12,070 nt of DNA from an uncultured Clostridia bacterium. Lineage in GTDB: Bacteria > Bacillota > Clostridia > Christensenellales > Pumilibacteraceae. The notes under the pieces are model-generated. The model did no database searches. It was given only the letters and a program-made list of their open reading frames with translations, and was not told the origin of the DNA. This document shows, one piece after another, positions 1-6,921 of this stretch. The translations under genes and the position numbers were made by a program. Each line of letters starts with the position of its first letter. The first letter of the stretch is position 1. Location: the NCBI GenBank assembly GCA_947627075.1, contig CANQUR010000036.1:1-12070 (forward strand), written 5' to 3'.

Positions 1-79
1 CCATGCCCAAAAGCGTGGCTTCTATCGCTTGATTGTAATACGGGTAAAGTCCTTCGGCTCGAATAAAAAGCGTTTTCAT
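1..79 (-). CDS. N-terminus of probable lipoate-protein ligase family protein (partial)
   Basis: Only the first 26 codons lie in the window, starting MKTLFIRAEGLYPYYNQAIE and running off the left edge. The ATG follows the kbl stop codon with no gap (TAAATG), so translation is probably coupled to kbl. The segment PYYNQAIEATLL resembles the N-terminal N-x-A-x-E signature of lipoate-protein ligases (typically PYFNLALEEYLL), which attach lipoate to carrier proteins such as glycine-cleavage H protein. That would fit a glycine-producing operon. The match rests on about a dozen residues, so the family call is tentative, although the existence of a gene here is likely. Confidence 0.45.
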   Translation of the reverse strand, partial: MKTLFIRAEGLYPYYNQAIEATLLGM

Positions 80-1273
80 TTATTTGTTTTCTATCTCTTT
101 TCTTGTTTCGACGAACGCCTTTACGCACTTGTCGATATCCTCTTTGGTATGTGCCGCGGACATTTGCGTACGGATACGAGCCTTGCCCTTCGGAACGACG
201 GGATAGAAGAAGCCCGTTACGTAAATGCCCTTTTCGAGCATCTTTACGGCGTACTTTTGAGCGAGAACGGCGTCATAAAGCATAACGGGTATGATCGCAT
301 GACCTGCGCCGGCAAGGTCGAAGTTGTTCTTTGCCATTTCCGATCTGAAATATGCCGCGTTTTCCATTACCTTGTCGCGAAGCGCCGTGCTCTTGGTCAA
401 CATATCGAGCACCTTTATGGTCGCCGCGCACATAGCCGGAGCAAGCGTGTTGGAGAAAAGATACGGCCTACTTCTTTGACGAAGCAGATCAATGATCTCC
501 TTTCTGCCCGAAGTGAATCCGCCCGAAGCGCCGCCGAGCGCCTTTCCGAAGGTGCCGGTAATGATATCCACTCTGCCTTGAACTCCGCAATGCTCTGCGC
601 TACCGCGTCCCGTCTTGCCCACAAAACCGGTTGCATGGCTGTCGTCTACGCATACGAGCGCGTCGTATTTATCCGCGAGGTCGCATATTCCTTTAAGGTC
701 TGCGATTATGCCGTCCATGGAGAATACGCCGTCGGTAACTATTACCTTTTGACGTGCGCCGTCCTTGTCTGCGGCTTTAAGTTGAGCTTCAAGGTCCGCC
801 ATGTCGTTGTTCTTATATCGATATCTCTTTGCCTTGCTGAGTCTTACGCCGTCGATTATGCTTGCGTGATTGAGCTCGTCCGAAATGATAGCGTCCTCGG
901 CGGTGGTTATCGTTTCGAACAAACCGCCGTTTGCGTCGAAGCAACTGCTGTAAAGGATCGTATCCTCGGTGGAGAGGAATTCGCTCACCTTGCGTTCAAG
1001 CTCCTTGTGTATGCTTTGAGTTCCGCAAATAAAGCGGACGGAAGCAAGGCCGTAGCCGTATTTGTCATAGCTTTCCTTTGCAGCGGCAATGACCTCTTTG
1101 TTATTTGCAAGCCCGAGGTAATTGTTTGCGCAAAAGTTTATGACGTTCTTTGCCGCAGTGGTGTCGATGACGTTCCTCTGCTCGGTGGTTATTATTCTTT
1201 CATCCTTCCAAAGACCTTGCTCTTTGATCTCACCGAGTGTGGTCTCCATGATTTTTTTGGTGGTTTTATACAT
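80..1273 (-). CDS. kbl: Glycine C-acetyltransferase (2-amino-3-ketobutyrate CoA ligase)
   Basis: Cytosolic PLP enzyme of the alpha-oxoamine synthase family. It splits 2-amino-3-ketobutyrate with CoA into glycine and acetyl-CoA, the second step of threonine breakdown. The 397 residues match the family length (about 398). Visible motifs are N50-N51-YLGL near the N-terminus, H136 in DELNHASIIDG for stacking on PLP, D210/H213 in VDDSHATG, and the Schiff-base lysine K244 in TGTFGKALGG. The ATG at 1273 has AGGAGG at 1281-1286, 7 nt upstream, which nearly abuts the tdh stop. Only 15 nt separate it from tdh, so the two are co-transcribed and the substrate passes directly between adjacent products. 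The closest alternative would be another alpha-oxoamine synthase such as BioF, but pairing with tdh makes Kbl by far the best call. Confidence 0.95.
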   Translation of the reverse strand: MYKTTKKIMETTLGEIKEQGLWKDERIITTEQRNVIDTTAAKNVINFCANNYLGLANNKEVIAAAKESYDKYGYGLASVRFICGTQSIHKELERKVSEFLSTEDTILYSSCFDANGGLFETITTAEDAIISDELNHASIIDGVRLSKAKRYRYKNNDMADLEAQLKAADKDGARQKVIVTDGVFSMDGIIADLKGICDLADKYDALVCVDDSHATGFVGKTGRGSAEHCGVQGRVDIITGTFGKALGGASGGFTSGRKEIIDLLRQRSRPYLFSNTLAPAMCAATIKVLDMLTKSTALRDKVMENAAYFRSEMAKNNFDLAGAGHAIIPVMLYDAVLAQKYAVKMLEKGIYVTGFFYPVVPKGKARIRTQMSAAHTKEDIDKCVKAFVETRKEIENK

Positions 1274-1288
1274 AAATCAGCCTCCTGC

Positions 1289-2323
1289 TTATTTAGTCCA
1301 ATCGAGAATTATCTTGCCGCTCTTTTTGCTGTTCATAAGGTCGAAGCCTTGCTTGAACTCGGTATACGGCAAACGGTGAGTTATTATCTTGCTTATATCA
1401 AGTCCGCTTTGAAGCATTGCGGTCATCTTTTGCCAAGTTTCAAACACTTTTCTGCCGTAAATACCTTGAACGTGCAAGCATTTGAATATGAATTTATCCC
1501 AAGCTATTCCGCCCTCGATGCCCAGCCCGAGAAGCGCGATCTTGCCGCCGTTTATCATATTGTCTATCATTTGGTTGAGCGCGCCTACGTTGCCGCTCAT
1601 TTCAAGACCTACGCCGAATCCTTCGTCGATACCGTACTTTTCTCTTATCTCTTTAAGGTCGGTAGTCTTGGTATTGACGGTGATTACGCCGGGCACGACC
1701 TGCTTTGCAAAGTCAAGACGCCAATCCGATCTGTTGGTTATAACGACGCGTCTTGCGCCCGCGTGTTTTACTATTGCGGCAGCCATGATGCCTATGGGAC
1801 CCGCGCCCATTATAAGCACATCCTCACCTAAAACGGGATAAGCGAGGGCTGTATGCGTCGCATTGCCGAACGGATCGAAAATAGCATACATTTCCTCGGG
1901 AATATCCTTATCGCACTTCCAAAGATTGGTAAGGGGAATAGCGGCATATTCGGCGAAAATGCCCGGTCTGTTTACGCCGATGCCTTCGGCGTTGGGGCAA
2001 AGGTGCTTGAGTCCTTGCTTGCAATTGTGGCAATGACCGCAAGTAACGTGTCCTTCGGCGCTCACAAGGTCGCCTACCTTAAACACGGGGCTGTTTCCCT
2101 TTATCTCGACGATCTCGCCGACAAACTCATGACCGATGATCATGGGAGTCTTGATGGTATCCTGCGCCCATTGATTCCAATCGTAAATATGTACGTCGGT
2201 GCCGCATATGGCGGTCTTATGAATCTTCACAAGAGCCTCTCCTTCTTTGATAACGGGCACTTCGGCTTGCTCGAGCCAAAGCCCTTCCTCGCGGTACCTC
2301 TTTACAAGTGCGTCCATTTTCAT
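1289..2323 (-). CDS. tdh: L-threonine 3-dehydrogenase (zinc-dependent)
   Basis: Medium-chain dehydrogenase/reductase that oxidises L-threonine to 2-amino-3-ketobutyrate with NAD+, supplying the adjacent Kbl. The 344-residue product shows catalytic-zinc residues C40, H65 and E66 (AICGTDVH, GHEFVGE), the structural-zinc cysteines C95, C98, C101 and C109, and the Rossmann motif GAGPIG at 173-178. An in-frame ATG exists at 2350. The start at 2323 is chosen because GGAGGA lies at 2332-2337 with 8 nt spacing and the protein then begins MKMDALVKRY as in the family. It is transcribed from the consensus promoter at 2436-2464. Its ATG overlaps the stop of a possible leader ORF (ATGA). Length and motifs look intact. 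Confidence 0.95.
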   Translation of the reverse strand: MKMDALVKRYREEGLWLEQAEVPVIKEGEALVKIHKTAICGTDVHIYDWNQWAQDTIKTPMIIGHEFVGEIVEIKGNSPVFKVGDLVSAEGHVTCGHCHNCKQGLKHLCPNAEGIGVNRPGIFAEYAAIPLTNLWKCDKDIPEEMYAIFDPFGNATHTALAYPVLGEDVLIMGAGPIGIMAAAIVKHAGARRVVITNRSDWRLDFAKQVVPGVITVNTKTTDLKEIREKYGIDEGFGVGLEMSGNVGALNQMIDNMINGGKIALLGLGIEGGIAWDKFIFKCLHVQGIYGRKVFETWQKMTAMLQSGLDISKIITHRLPYTEFKQGFDLMNSKKSGKIILDWTK

Positions 2324-2430
2324 AGTAGTAATCCTCCGATGACGCGGCATATGCCGCCTAAAATAAAATGACTTTCTTTTATGACCGAAAGCGGTTCTTC
2401 GATAACGGAAAAACCTTTTCTTTCAGCCAT
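2320..2430 (-). CDS. Possible 36-codon leader ORF upstream of tdh
   Basis: On the tdh transcript an ATG at 2430-2428 opens a 36-codon frame beginning MAERKGFSVIEEPLSVIKES and ending in TGA that overlaps the tdh ATG as ATGA. The start lies 5 nt past the TATAAT -10 box, so the mRNA would begin at or very near it. There is no ribosome binding site, and translation would have to be leaderless. The final codons cover the tdh ribosome binding site, so translation here could couple to or regulate tdh. No family is recognised. The frame could easily be fortuitous, since a stop-free stretch of this length is not rare. Confidence 0.3.
   Translation of the reverse strand: MAERKGFSVIEEPLSVIKESHFILGGICRVIGGLLL
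2344..2357. promoter_or_regulatory. 14-bp palindrome in tdh leader
   Basis: GCGGCATATGCCGC is a perfect dyad 7 bp upstream of the tdh ribosome binding site. It is GC-rich in an AT-rich leader and could be an operator or, more weakly, a small RNA hairpin that affects ribosome access. A second short dyad (ACCG-AAAG-CGGT) lies at 2384-2395. No binding protein can be named from sequence alone. Confidence 0.4.
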
Positions 2431-2435
2431 TTCTT

Positions 2436-2464
2436 ATTATAGTATTTTGGTTTTCAAATGTCAA
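2436..2464 (-). promoter_or_regulatory. Consensus sigma-A promoter of the tdh-kbl operon
   Basis: On the minus strand TTGACA (2464-2459), a 17-nt spacer and TATAAT (2441-2436) match the housekeeping consensus at all twelve positions. Transcription should start near 2430-2428, giving a leader of about 105 nt before tdh. No palindrome overlaps the spacer, unlike the csoR and zinc-ribbon promoters in this window. Confidence 0.85.
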
Positions 2465-2516
2465 TAAATAAAGGGCATTTAATTGATAAACATATGGCAG
2501 TTTTTGTGCCTTTTTT

Positions 2517-2735
2517 CTATTCCGCCACTGCAAAGCCCGCATTTTCGATCGCTTTTGCGAGAGCAACTCTGTCGATCTCCGTCGACGAAACGATCTCTAC
2601 CGACTTGGTGTCAAGATCGACTTTGACCGACTTTACGCCGTCGAGCGACTTCACCGCCGTTTCCACCTTGCTTGCGCAGTGATTGCAATGCATTCCTTCC
2701 ACTTTGATCTCCGTCTTGATTTTTTTACCGAACAT
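2517..2735 (-). CDS. copZ: Copper chaperone, CopZ-type HMA domain protein
   Basis: A 72-residue cytosolic protein consisting of one heavy-metal-associated ferredoxin-like domain. The Cu(I) ligands are C17 and C20 in GMHCNHC, and the fold spans the whole length. CopZ carries Cu(I) to the CopA exporter and can exchange copper with CsoR. It is the last gene of csoR-copA-copZ, starting 3 nt after copA. Its ribosome binding site (AAGGAG, within 2742-2749) is embedded in the final codons of copA, which implies translational coupling. The second His in HCNHC is slightly unusual compared with common HCxxC loops but does not disturb the site. Mercury or other soft-metal binding is possible in principle, but the context favours copper. 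Confidence 0.9.
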   Translation of the reverse strand: MFGKKIKTEIKVEGMHCNHCASKVETAVKSLDGVKSVKVDLDTKSVEIVSSTEIDRVALAKAIENAGFAVAE

Positions 2736-2738
2736 TTT

Positions 2739-4967
2739 TTATTCTCCTTTATTGAATTTTATCAATCTCAATCTTAACGCGTTCAAGATCACGGTAAGAC
2801 TGCTCATGACCATAGCTATGCCCGCTATCATCGGGCTTATCACGATACCCAGCCATTTCAAAGCGCCGAGCGCGATAGGTATCATAAGGCAGTTATAGAA
2901 AAACGCCCAAAATAAGTTTTGCTTGATGTTGCCCACCGTTCTTTTGCCCACGGTAAGCAGATTATCTATCTTGTTCAAGTCGTCGCTCATAAGGATCACG
3001 TCCGACGAATTCATGGCGATATCCGTTCCGTTGTGGACGCTCACTCCGATATGAGCGCTCGCAAGCGCGGGACTGTCGTTTATGCCGTCGCCGCACATTA
3101 TGACCGTCTTGCCCTCGCGTTTGAGCTGTTTTATGAGCTTCGCCTTTTCGCCGGGGAGCACGTTTGCGATAACGCGCGTTATGCCCAGCTCGGCGGCTAT
3201 TATCTCCGCCGTGGCTTGATTGTCGCCCGTAAGCATTATGACCTCTATGCCGCGCTCCGTGAGCTTTCTTATAGCGGGCTTTGCGTCCTCTTTTATAAGG
3301 TCGTTTACTCCGAACAGTCCCGCTATCTTGCCGCCTATAACTATATATACTATGCTGTTGCCCTTTTGCGCAAGCGCCCTTTCGTCATCTTCGCGATCGT
3401 TATCTATATCGAAATGCGCAAGCATCTTCGCGTTGCCCATTATGACCTTTTGACCTTCGATAACGCCCGAAATGCCGTATCCGCCCATATTTTCGAAATT
3501 TTCCACTTGCAAAACTTGCTCGGGCGAATTAAAAGCCGCCGCTATCGGGTGCGACGACATACTTTCCAAACTCGCCGCATAGTCCATGACCTTTTCGCGC
3601 GGCAAAACGTCATAGCAAAAGAATTCGGATATTTTAAGCTTGCCGTACGTGAGTGTTCCCGTCTTGTCGAACACGACGGCGTTTGCCTTGCTTGCGATCT
3701 CGAGCGTTTCGCTCTTTTTGACGAGTATGCCGTTTTGCGCACATTTGCCCTCGCTCACCACGATCGCAAGAGGCGTGGCAAGTCCGAGCGAACACGGGCA
3801 CGCCACGACGAGCACGGTGACGAAGGTCTTGACGGCTTCCCCGATAGGCTCGAAAAATAAATAGACGACGAGCGCGATCAAGGCTATCCCTATGACCACG
3901 GGCACAAATATCCCGCTCACCTTGTCCGCTATCCTTGCGATAGGCATCTTTGTGTTGGTCGCTTCCACCACGAGGTGGACTATTTCGCTAATAGTCGAGT
4001 CCTTGCCTATGCGTTCGGCGGTATATTCGAGGTAGCCGTCGTAATTTATACTGCCTGCGACCACCTTATCTCCCTCTTTTTTGGATACAGGTTTGCTTTC
4101 GCCCGAAATGAACGATTCGTCCAAATGCGCATTGCCTCTTGTGACCGTCCCGTCCACGGCTATCCTTTCGCCCGGCTTGCAAACGACGGTATCGCCCTTT
4201 TTTACTTCATCGATAGATACTTCTTTCTCCGCGCCGTCCGAAAGGATCACGGCTTTGCTCGGCGTGATCTGCACAAGGTCCTTTATTGCCTGTTTGGTCT
4301 TGTTCTTGCTCGCCCTGTCTATAAATCTTCCGAGCTTTATAAAGTATATGACGACGGCGCACGACTCGAAATATAAACTGTCGACATACATGTGCGTGCC
4401 GAGCGCGTCCACATAAGTAACGTGTCCGCCAAAGATCATTATCATGACGTAAACGCTGTAACAAAAGCCCGAAAATACGCCTATTGTCACAAGCGTATCC
4501 ATGTTGGGCGCTCTGTGCCAAAGCGTCTTTATTCCGTTGCGAAAAATATCCGCCCCGTACGCGAGATAAAACACGACGAGCCCGAACAAAACCGCCGTAT
4601 AGACTATAGGGCTTTTGTGCATATTCAAAAAGTCGGGCACGGGCAAGCCTATCATTGTGCCCATGGTAAGATACAGCAACACGACGGTAAGCACGCCGTA
4701 TGCGATAAGCAATATCTTTTGAGTCTTGTGAAGTTTGCTTTCGTCTTTGAGTACAAAAAGCCCCGTGCTTTTGAAGCCCGCTTCCTTTATGAACTTTTCG
4801 ATATCGGCTTGATTTAGCGCATTTTCGTCATATTCCACCGTGGCGTTCGCCATGACCAAATTGACGCTTGCCGAAGCGACGCCCTCTTTGCCGTTCAAGT
4901 GTTTTTCGAGGCTACTCGAACAAGCCGCACAACTCATGCCCTCTACCCCGAGCGTGATCTTCTTCAT
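2739..4967 (-). CDS. copA: Cu(I)-exporting P1B-type ATPase
   Basis: Inner-membrane pump that uses ATP to expel Cu(I). The 742-residue product has a single N-terminal HMA domain with C13 and C16 (GMSCAAC), two helices near 84-140, an SGES actuator motif at 288-291, CPC at 390-392 in the transport helix, the phosphorylated D434 in DKTGT, the HP motif at 473-474, TGDN at 580-583 and GDGIND at 626-631. Y691-N692 and M720-xx in the last two helices complete the Cu(I) (P1B-1) signature. An upstream in-frame TTG at 4979 is rejected: it lies within GGAGG (4973-4977), which serves the ATG at 4967 at 5-nt spacing. The gene is second in the csoR operon, 37 nt after csoR, with no separate promoter seen. 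Confidence 0.95.
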   Translation of the reverse strand: MKKITLGVEGMSCAACSSSLEKHLNGKEGVASASVNLVMANATVEYDENALNQADIEKFIKEAGFKSTGLFVLKDESKLHKTQKILLIAYGVLTVVLLYLTMGTMIGLPVPDFLNMHKSPIVYTAVLFGLVVFYLAYGADIFRNGIKTLWHRAPNMDTLVTIGVFSGFCYSVYVMIMIFGGHVTYVDALGTHMYVDSLYFESCAVVIYFIKLGRFIDRASKNKTKQAIKDLVQITPSKAVILSDGAEKEVSIDEVKKGDTVVCKPGERIAVDGTVTRGNAHLDESFISGESKPVSKKEGDKVVAGSINYDGYLEYTAERIGKDSTISEIVHLVVEATNTKMPIARIADKVSGIFVPVVIGIALIALVVYLFFEPIGEAVKTFVTVLVVACPCSLGLATPLAIVVSEGKCAQNGILVKKSETLEIASKANAVVFDKTGTLTYGKLKISEFFCYDVLPREKVMDYAASLESMSSHPIAAAFNSPEQVLQVENFENMGGYGISGVIEGQKVIMGNAKMLAHFDIDNDREDDERALAQKGNSIVYIVIGGKIAGLFGVNDLIKEDAKPAIRKLTERGIEVIMLTGDNQATAEIIAAELGITRVIANVLPGEKAKLIKQLKREGKTVIMCGDGINDSPALASAHIGVSVHNGTDIAMNSSDVILMSDDLNKIDNLLTVGKRTVGNIKQNLFWAFFYNCLMIPIALGALKWLGIVISPMIAGIAMVMSSLTVILNALRLRLIKFNKGE

Positions 4968-5004
4968 TTGCGCCTCCAAACATAATTAATTGCGTTAAAC
5001 GTCA

Positions 5005-5298
5005 TTACTGAAACCTCTTGAATAAATTTACCACTTCGCTTATTATCTCCGTTTTTCCCGCTTTGATATCACGGACTACGCAAGTCTCCATGTGACGCTC
5101 CACAATATGATTTGCAAGGCTCTTTATCGCCTTGTCTACGGCGGAAAGCTGGATAAGCACGTCGTCGCAATATTTATCCTCGTCTATCATGTTGCTTATG
5201 CCGTTCAGCTGTCCGATTATCCTATTTAGGCGACTCTTTATCGCCTTTTTCTCCTTTTCGGACCTTACGGTCCTTTTGCATTCATTGCAACGATCCAT
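5005..5298 (-). CDS. csoR: Copper-sensing transcriptional repressor CsoR
   Basis: All-helical CsoR/RcnR-family repressor of 97 residues. The Cu(I)-binding triad is C44, H69 and C73, with the same 25- and 4-residue spacings as the characterised M. tuberculosis protein (C36/H61/C65), so copper rather than nickel or sulfur sensing is favoured. RSRLNRIIGQLNGI at about 22-34 is the family DNA-binding helix region. An extra C4-x2-C7 pair at the N-terminus is additional to the triad. The frame is open upstream to 5358, but the ATG at 5298 is selected because AAGGAG at 5305-5310 is 6 nt away and the upstream codons run through the promoter. It heads the copper operon and should repress itself, copA and copZ until Cu(I) binds. 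Confidence 0.93.
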   Translation of the reverse strand: MDRCNECKRTVRSEKEKKAIKSRLNRIIGQLNGISNMIDEDKYCDDVLIQLSAVDKAIKSLANHIVERHMETCVVRDIKAGKTEIISEVVNLFKRFQ

Positions 5299-5317
5299 AA
5301 ATTTCTCCTTTGTTATC

Positions 5318-5346
5318 ATTATATACCCCGTGGGGTATATTGTCAA
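5318..5346 (-). promoter_or_regulatory. Consensus promoter of csoR-copA-copZ
   Basis: TTGACA (5346-5341), 17 nt and TATAAT (5323-5318) on the minus strand match consensus at all positions. The start of transcription should be near 5311, leaving only about 13 nt before the csoR ATG. The spacer is filled by the CsoR operator, so bound repressor would exclude RNA polymerase. Confidence 0.88.
5321..5340. promoter_or_regulatory. CsoR operator palindrome
   Basis: A perfect 9+2+9 inverted repeat, ATATACCCC-GT-GGGGTATAT. It matches the known CsoR/RcnR-type site of a G/C tract flanked by AT-rich TATA/TACCC arms. It overlaps the -10 box by three bases and fills the spacer. Its position immediately before csoR supports autoregulation by copper. 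No second copy was seen elsewhere in the window. Confidence 0.88.
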
Positions 5347-5362
5347 GTAGCAGAGCAAAATT

Positions 5363-5408
5363 TTTACAAAAAAACAAAACGCTTAAAAAATCTTAAACGT
5401 TTTGCGGT
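5363..5408 (-). terminator. Intrinsic terminator, repeat copy 1
   Basis: Arms 5375-5386 and 5393-5404 form a 12-position stem with one C/A mismatch and a 6-nt loop. In the minus direction it is followed by seven T, so it terminates the zinc-ribbon gene ending at 5437 ahead of the csoR promoter. The whole 46-nt element recurs at 7254-7300 with one substitution and one A indel. Confidence 0.75.
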
Positions 5409-5436
5409 CTTACTGATTGGATATGTCAAAAATATG

Positions 5437-6765
5437 TTATTCTATAAATTTATTTATACAAATCTTGCGAGCAATGTTTATTCCCAAAGATATCACGCTC
5501 AATACGAGTATGCCTATTATCGTGCCATAGCCTATCGTAACATTCTCATCGATCATTTCACCGTCTTTGATCATATTCATTGCAAGAATAGCCATAGCGA
5601 GTGCGATGACGCTCGTTACAAGCGCCTCGATACTAACGCCAAGCGAACCTCGCATTTCGGACGTGCCGCCTATCAGATCTCTTATTTGTGTCACAATGGC
5701 ACCTATGGCTCGAATAGCCGCATACGATAACGCTAAATATGAAGCTATCATAAAGATAATGATCAACAACTCATTTTCCATTCCGGAGTTGATAAGGCTC
5801 AAAATCATATTAAATTGCGAGAAGCCCGCAGATAATGTCTGTCCTTCATAAGTATTTTCGAAATTCAAAGCCGGCATAAGGAATATAGCCGCCGTAATTA
5901 TGGAAACGATAAGCGCAACGGCACAAAGAGAACCGTTTATTATAAACGACTTATTTAGTTGCTTTTTGCCATTGCCTATAACGGAAAAGATGAAATACAA
6001 CCCGACGAGCGAGCCGCAAACGGCAAAGCCCGCAGTTGTGACATCGTCAAACTTTATCGCTACCACATAGCCCAAAGCATTTTGTTTTATGTTCCAAACC
6101 AACATCATCAAAGTAACGCCTATAACATAAGTAATAAACGCCCTTATCATGTAAATTCCGCCGCCTTCCTCGTCCTTGCCTGCAAGATATTTGCTACTGC
6201 GAACTATGGCAATTATCGCTATGATAACGACTACGATAAGAGTGACCGCACATATAACGGAGCTTAAAATCGTCATCACCCAGCCGACCCAATGCACGGA
6301 TTCGTTTAAGTTTTTATAGGCTTCTCCGAAAAAATAAAAGAGATTGAGCTTCCCCATTTGTCCCGAAAACTGCCCCATATTCGATCCCGAGTATGTCAAT
6401 CCCATAAATACAGTGAAAATCATTACCAACGAAGCTATCAAAATAGCGAAGGAATGCGATAAGATCTGCATGATCTTGGAAACCTTTTTGCTTATTTCCG
6501 TTTCCTTTACGACGGCGGAAGGGGTAACTTTCTTGATTTTGGCTCCACACATTATACAAAATTCCGAATTTTCGGGAAGCTCCCACCCGCATTCGGGGCA
6601 AGCAAGTTTACCGTCAAGGCGCTTGCCGCATGACTGACAATAAAAAACGTCTTTTTTGTTTTCGGTTCCGCAATACGGACAAGAAATCAAATTGAGCTCT
6701 TTGCCGCAATTCAAACAAAATTCGGCGTTATCCGGATTATCGGCGTTGCAATGCTTACAAATCAT
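5437..6765 (-). CDS. Zinc-ribbon integral membrane protein of unknown function
   Basis: A 442-residue protein of no recognised specific family. Residues 3-73 hold three CxxC...CxxC zinc ribbons: C3/C6/C17/C20, C29/C32/C43/C46 and C56/C59/C70/C73. A short linker follows, then about eight hydrophobic helices (roughly 102-124, 160-188, 204-226, 243-263, 275-297, 332-356, 378-398 and 411-433). The ribbons should sit in the cytosol. The ATG at 6765 is chosen over an in-frame TTG at 6795 because AAGGAG lies 7 nt upstream. It is transcribed from a consensus promoter whose spacer contains a palindrome, and is divergent from an XRE regulator that probably controls it. Similar zinc-ribbon plus multi-helix proteins are common and uncharacterised in Firmicutes. 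A role in membrane stress or envelope sensing is only a guess. Confidence 0.8.
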   Translation of the reverse strand: MICKHCNADNPDNAEFCLNCGKELNLISCPYCGTENKKDVFYCQSCGKRLDGKLACPECGWELPENSEFCIMCGAKIKKVTPSAVVKETEISKKVSKIMQILSHSFAILIASLVMIFTVFMGLTYSGSNMGQFSGQMGKLNLFYFFGEAYKNLNESVHWVGWVMTILSSVICAVTLIVVVIIAIIAIVRSSKYLAGKDEEGGGIYMIRAFITYVIGVTLMMLVWNIKQNALGYVVAIKFDDVTTAGFAVCGSLVGLYFIFSVIGNGKKQLNKSFIINGSLCAVALIVSIITAAIFLMPALNFENTYEGQTLSAGFSQFNMILSLINSGMENELLIIIFMIASYLALSYAAIRAIGAIVTQIRDLIGGTSEMRGSLGVSIEALVTSVIALAMAILAMNMIKDGEMIDENVTIGYGTIIGILVLSVISLGINIARKICINKFIE

Positions 6766-6823
6766 AAATTTCTCCTTTTGAAATTTTTTCTCCAATTAAA
6801 AAGTTCGATTTTGAAATTTCTTT

Positions 6824-6850
6824 TTAATTAGATAGAAAACTATCTATTAA
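6824..6850. promoter_or_regulatory. Inverted TTAATTAGATA repeat in leader of zinc-ribbon gene
   Basis: TTAATTAGATA (6824-6834) faces TATCTATTAA (6841-6850), its reverse complement lacking one base, around a 6-nt centre. It shares the half-site of the promoter palindrome at 6873-6886. It could be a second operator downstream of the transcription start, or form an RNA hairpin in the roughly 90-nt leader. Confidence 0.5.
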
Positions 6851-6863
6851 GACAGTTTTCCTC

Positions 6864-6892
6864 ATTATAACTTATCTAATTAGATATGTCAA
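6864..6892 (-). promoter_or_regulatory. Consensus promoter of the zinc-ribbon gene
   Basis: TTGACA (6892-6887), a 17-nt spacer and TATAAT (6869-6864) on the minus strand are perfect consensus. Initiation is expected near 6857, giving a leader of about 90 nt. An unregulated promoter of this quality would be very strong, which implies repression through the palindrome in its spacer. Confidence 0.85.
6873..6886. promoter_or_regulatory. Operator palindrome TATCTAATTAGATA
   Basis: A perfect 14-bp dyad lying between the -35 and -10 boxes of the zinc-ribbon promoter. A further half-site TTAATTAGATA occurs at 6897-6907, just before the divergent XRE gene. The likely binder is the XRE protein encoded at 6922, by position; binding is inferred. 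Confidence 0.6.
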
Positions 6893-6921
6893 GTATTTAA
6901 TTAGATATTTTTGGTAAAATC

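Noticed and set aside
29..1831. A 600-codon stop-free frame on the plus strand.
   Set aside because: It is antisense to kbl and tdh, both of which are complete with catalytic residues and ribosome binding sites. The plus-strand translation is a low-complexity, family-less shadow caused by codon use on the other strand.
2324..2435. Riboswitch or T-box in the tdh leader.
   Set aside because: The leader is about 105 nt with only two short dyads. No T-box sequence, glycine aptamer core or antiterminator pair was recognised.
2465..2516. Terminator after copZ.
   Set aside because: The only hairpin (GGCA...TGCC, 4-bp stem) has its T run on the plus-strand side, not the side needed for copZ. Readthrough toward tdh cannot be excluded.
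2919..3860. A 313-codon open frame on the plus strand.
   Set aside because: It is antisense to copA, has no ribosome binding site and no recognisable domain.
4968..4979. TTG at 4979 as the copA start.
   Set aside because: This TTG overlaps the GGAGG that serves the ATG at 4967. The HMA domain starts normally from 4967.
6766..6795. TTG at 6795 as the start of the zinc-ribbon gene.
   Set aside because: The ATG at 6765 has an AAGGAG at proper distance and gives a normal zinc-ribbon N-terminus. The extension would read through that ribosome binding site.
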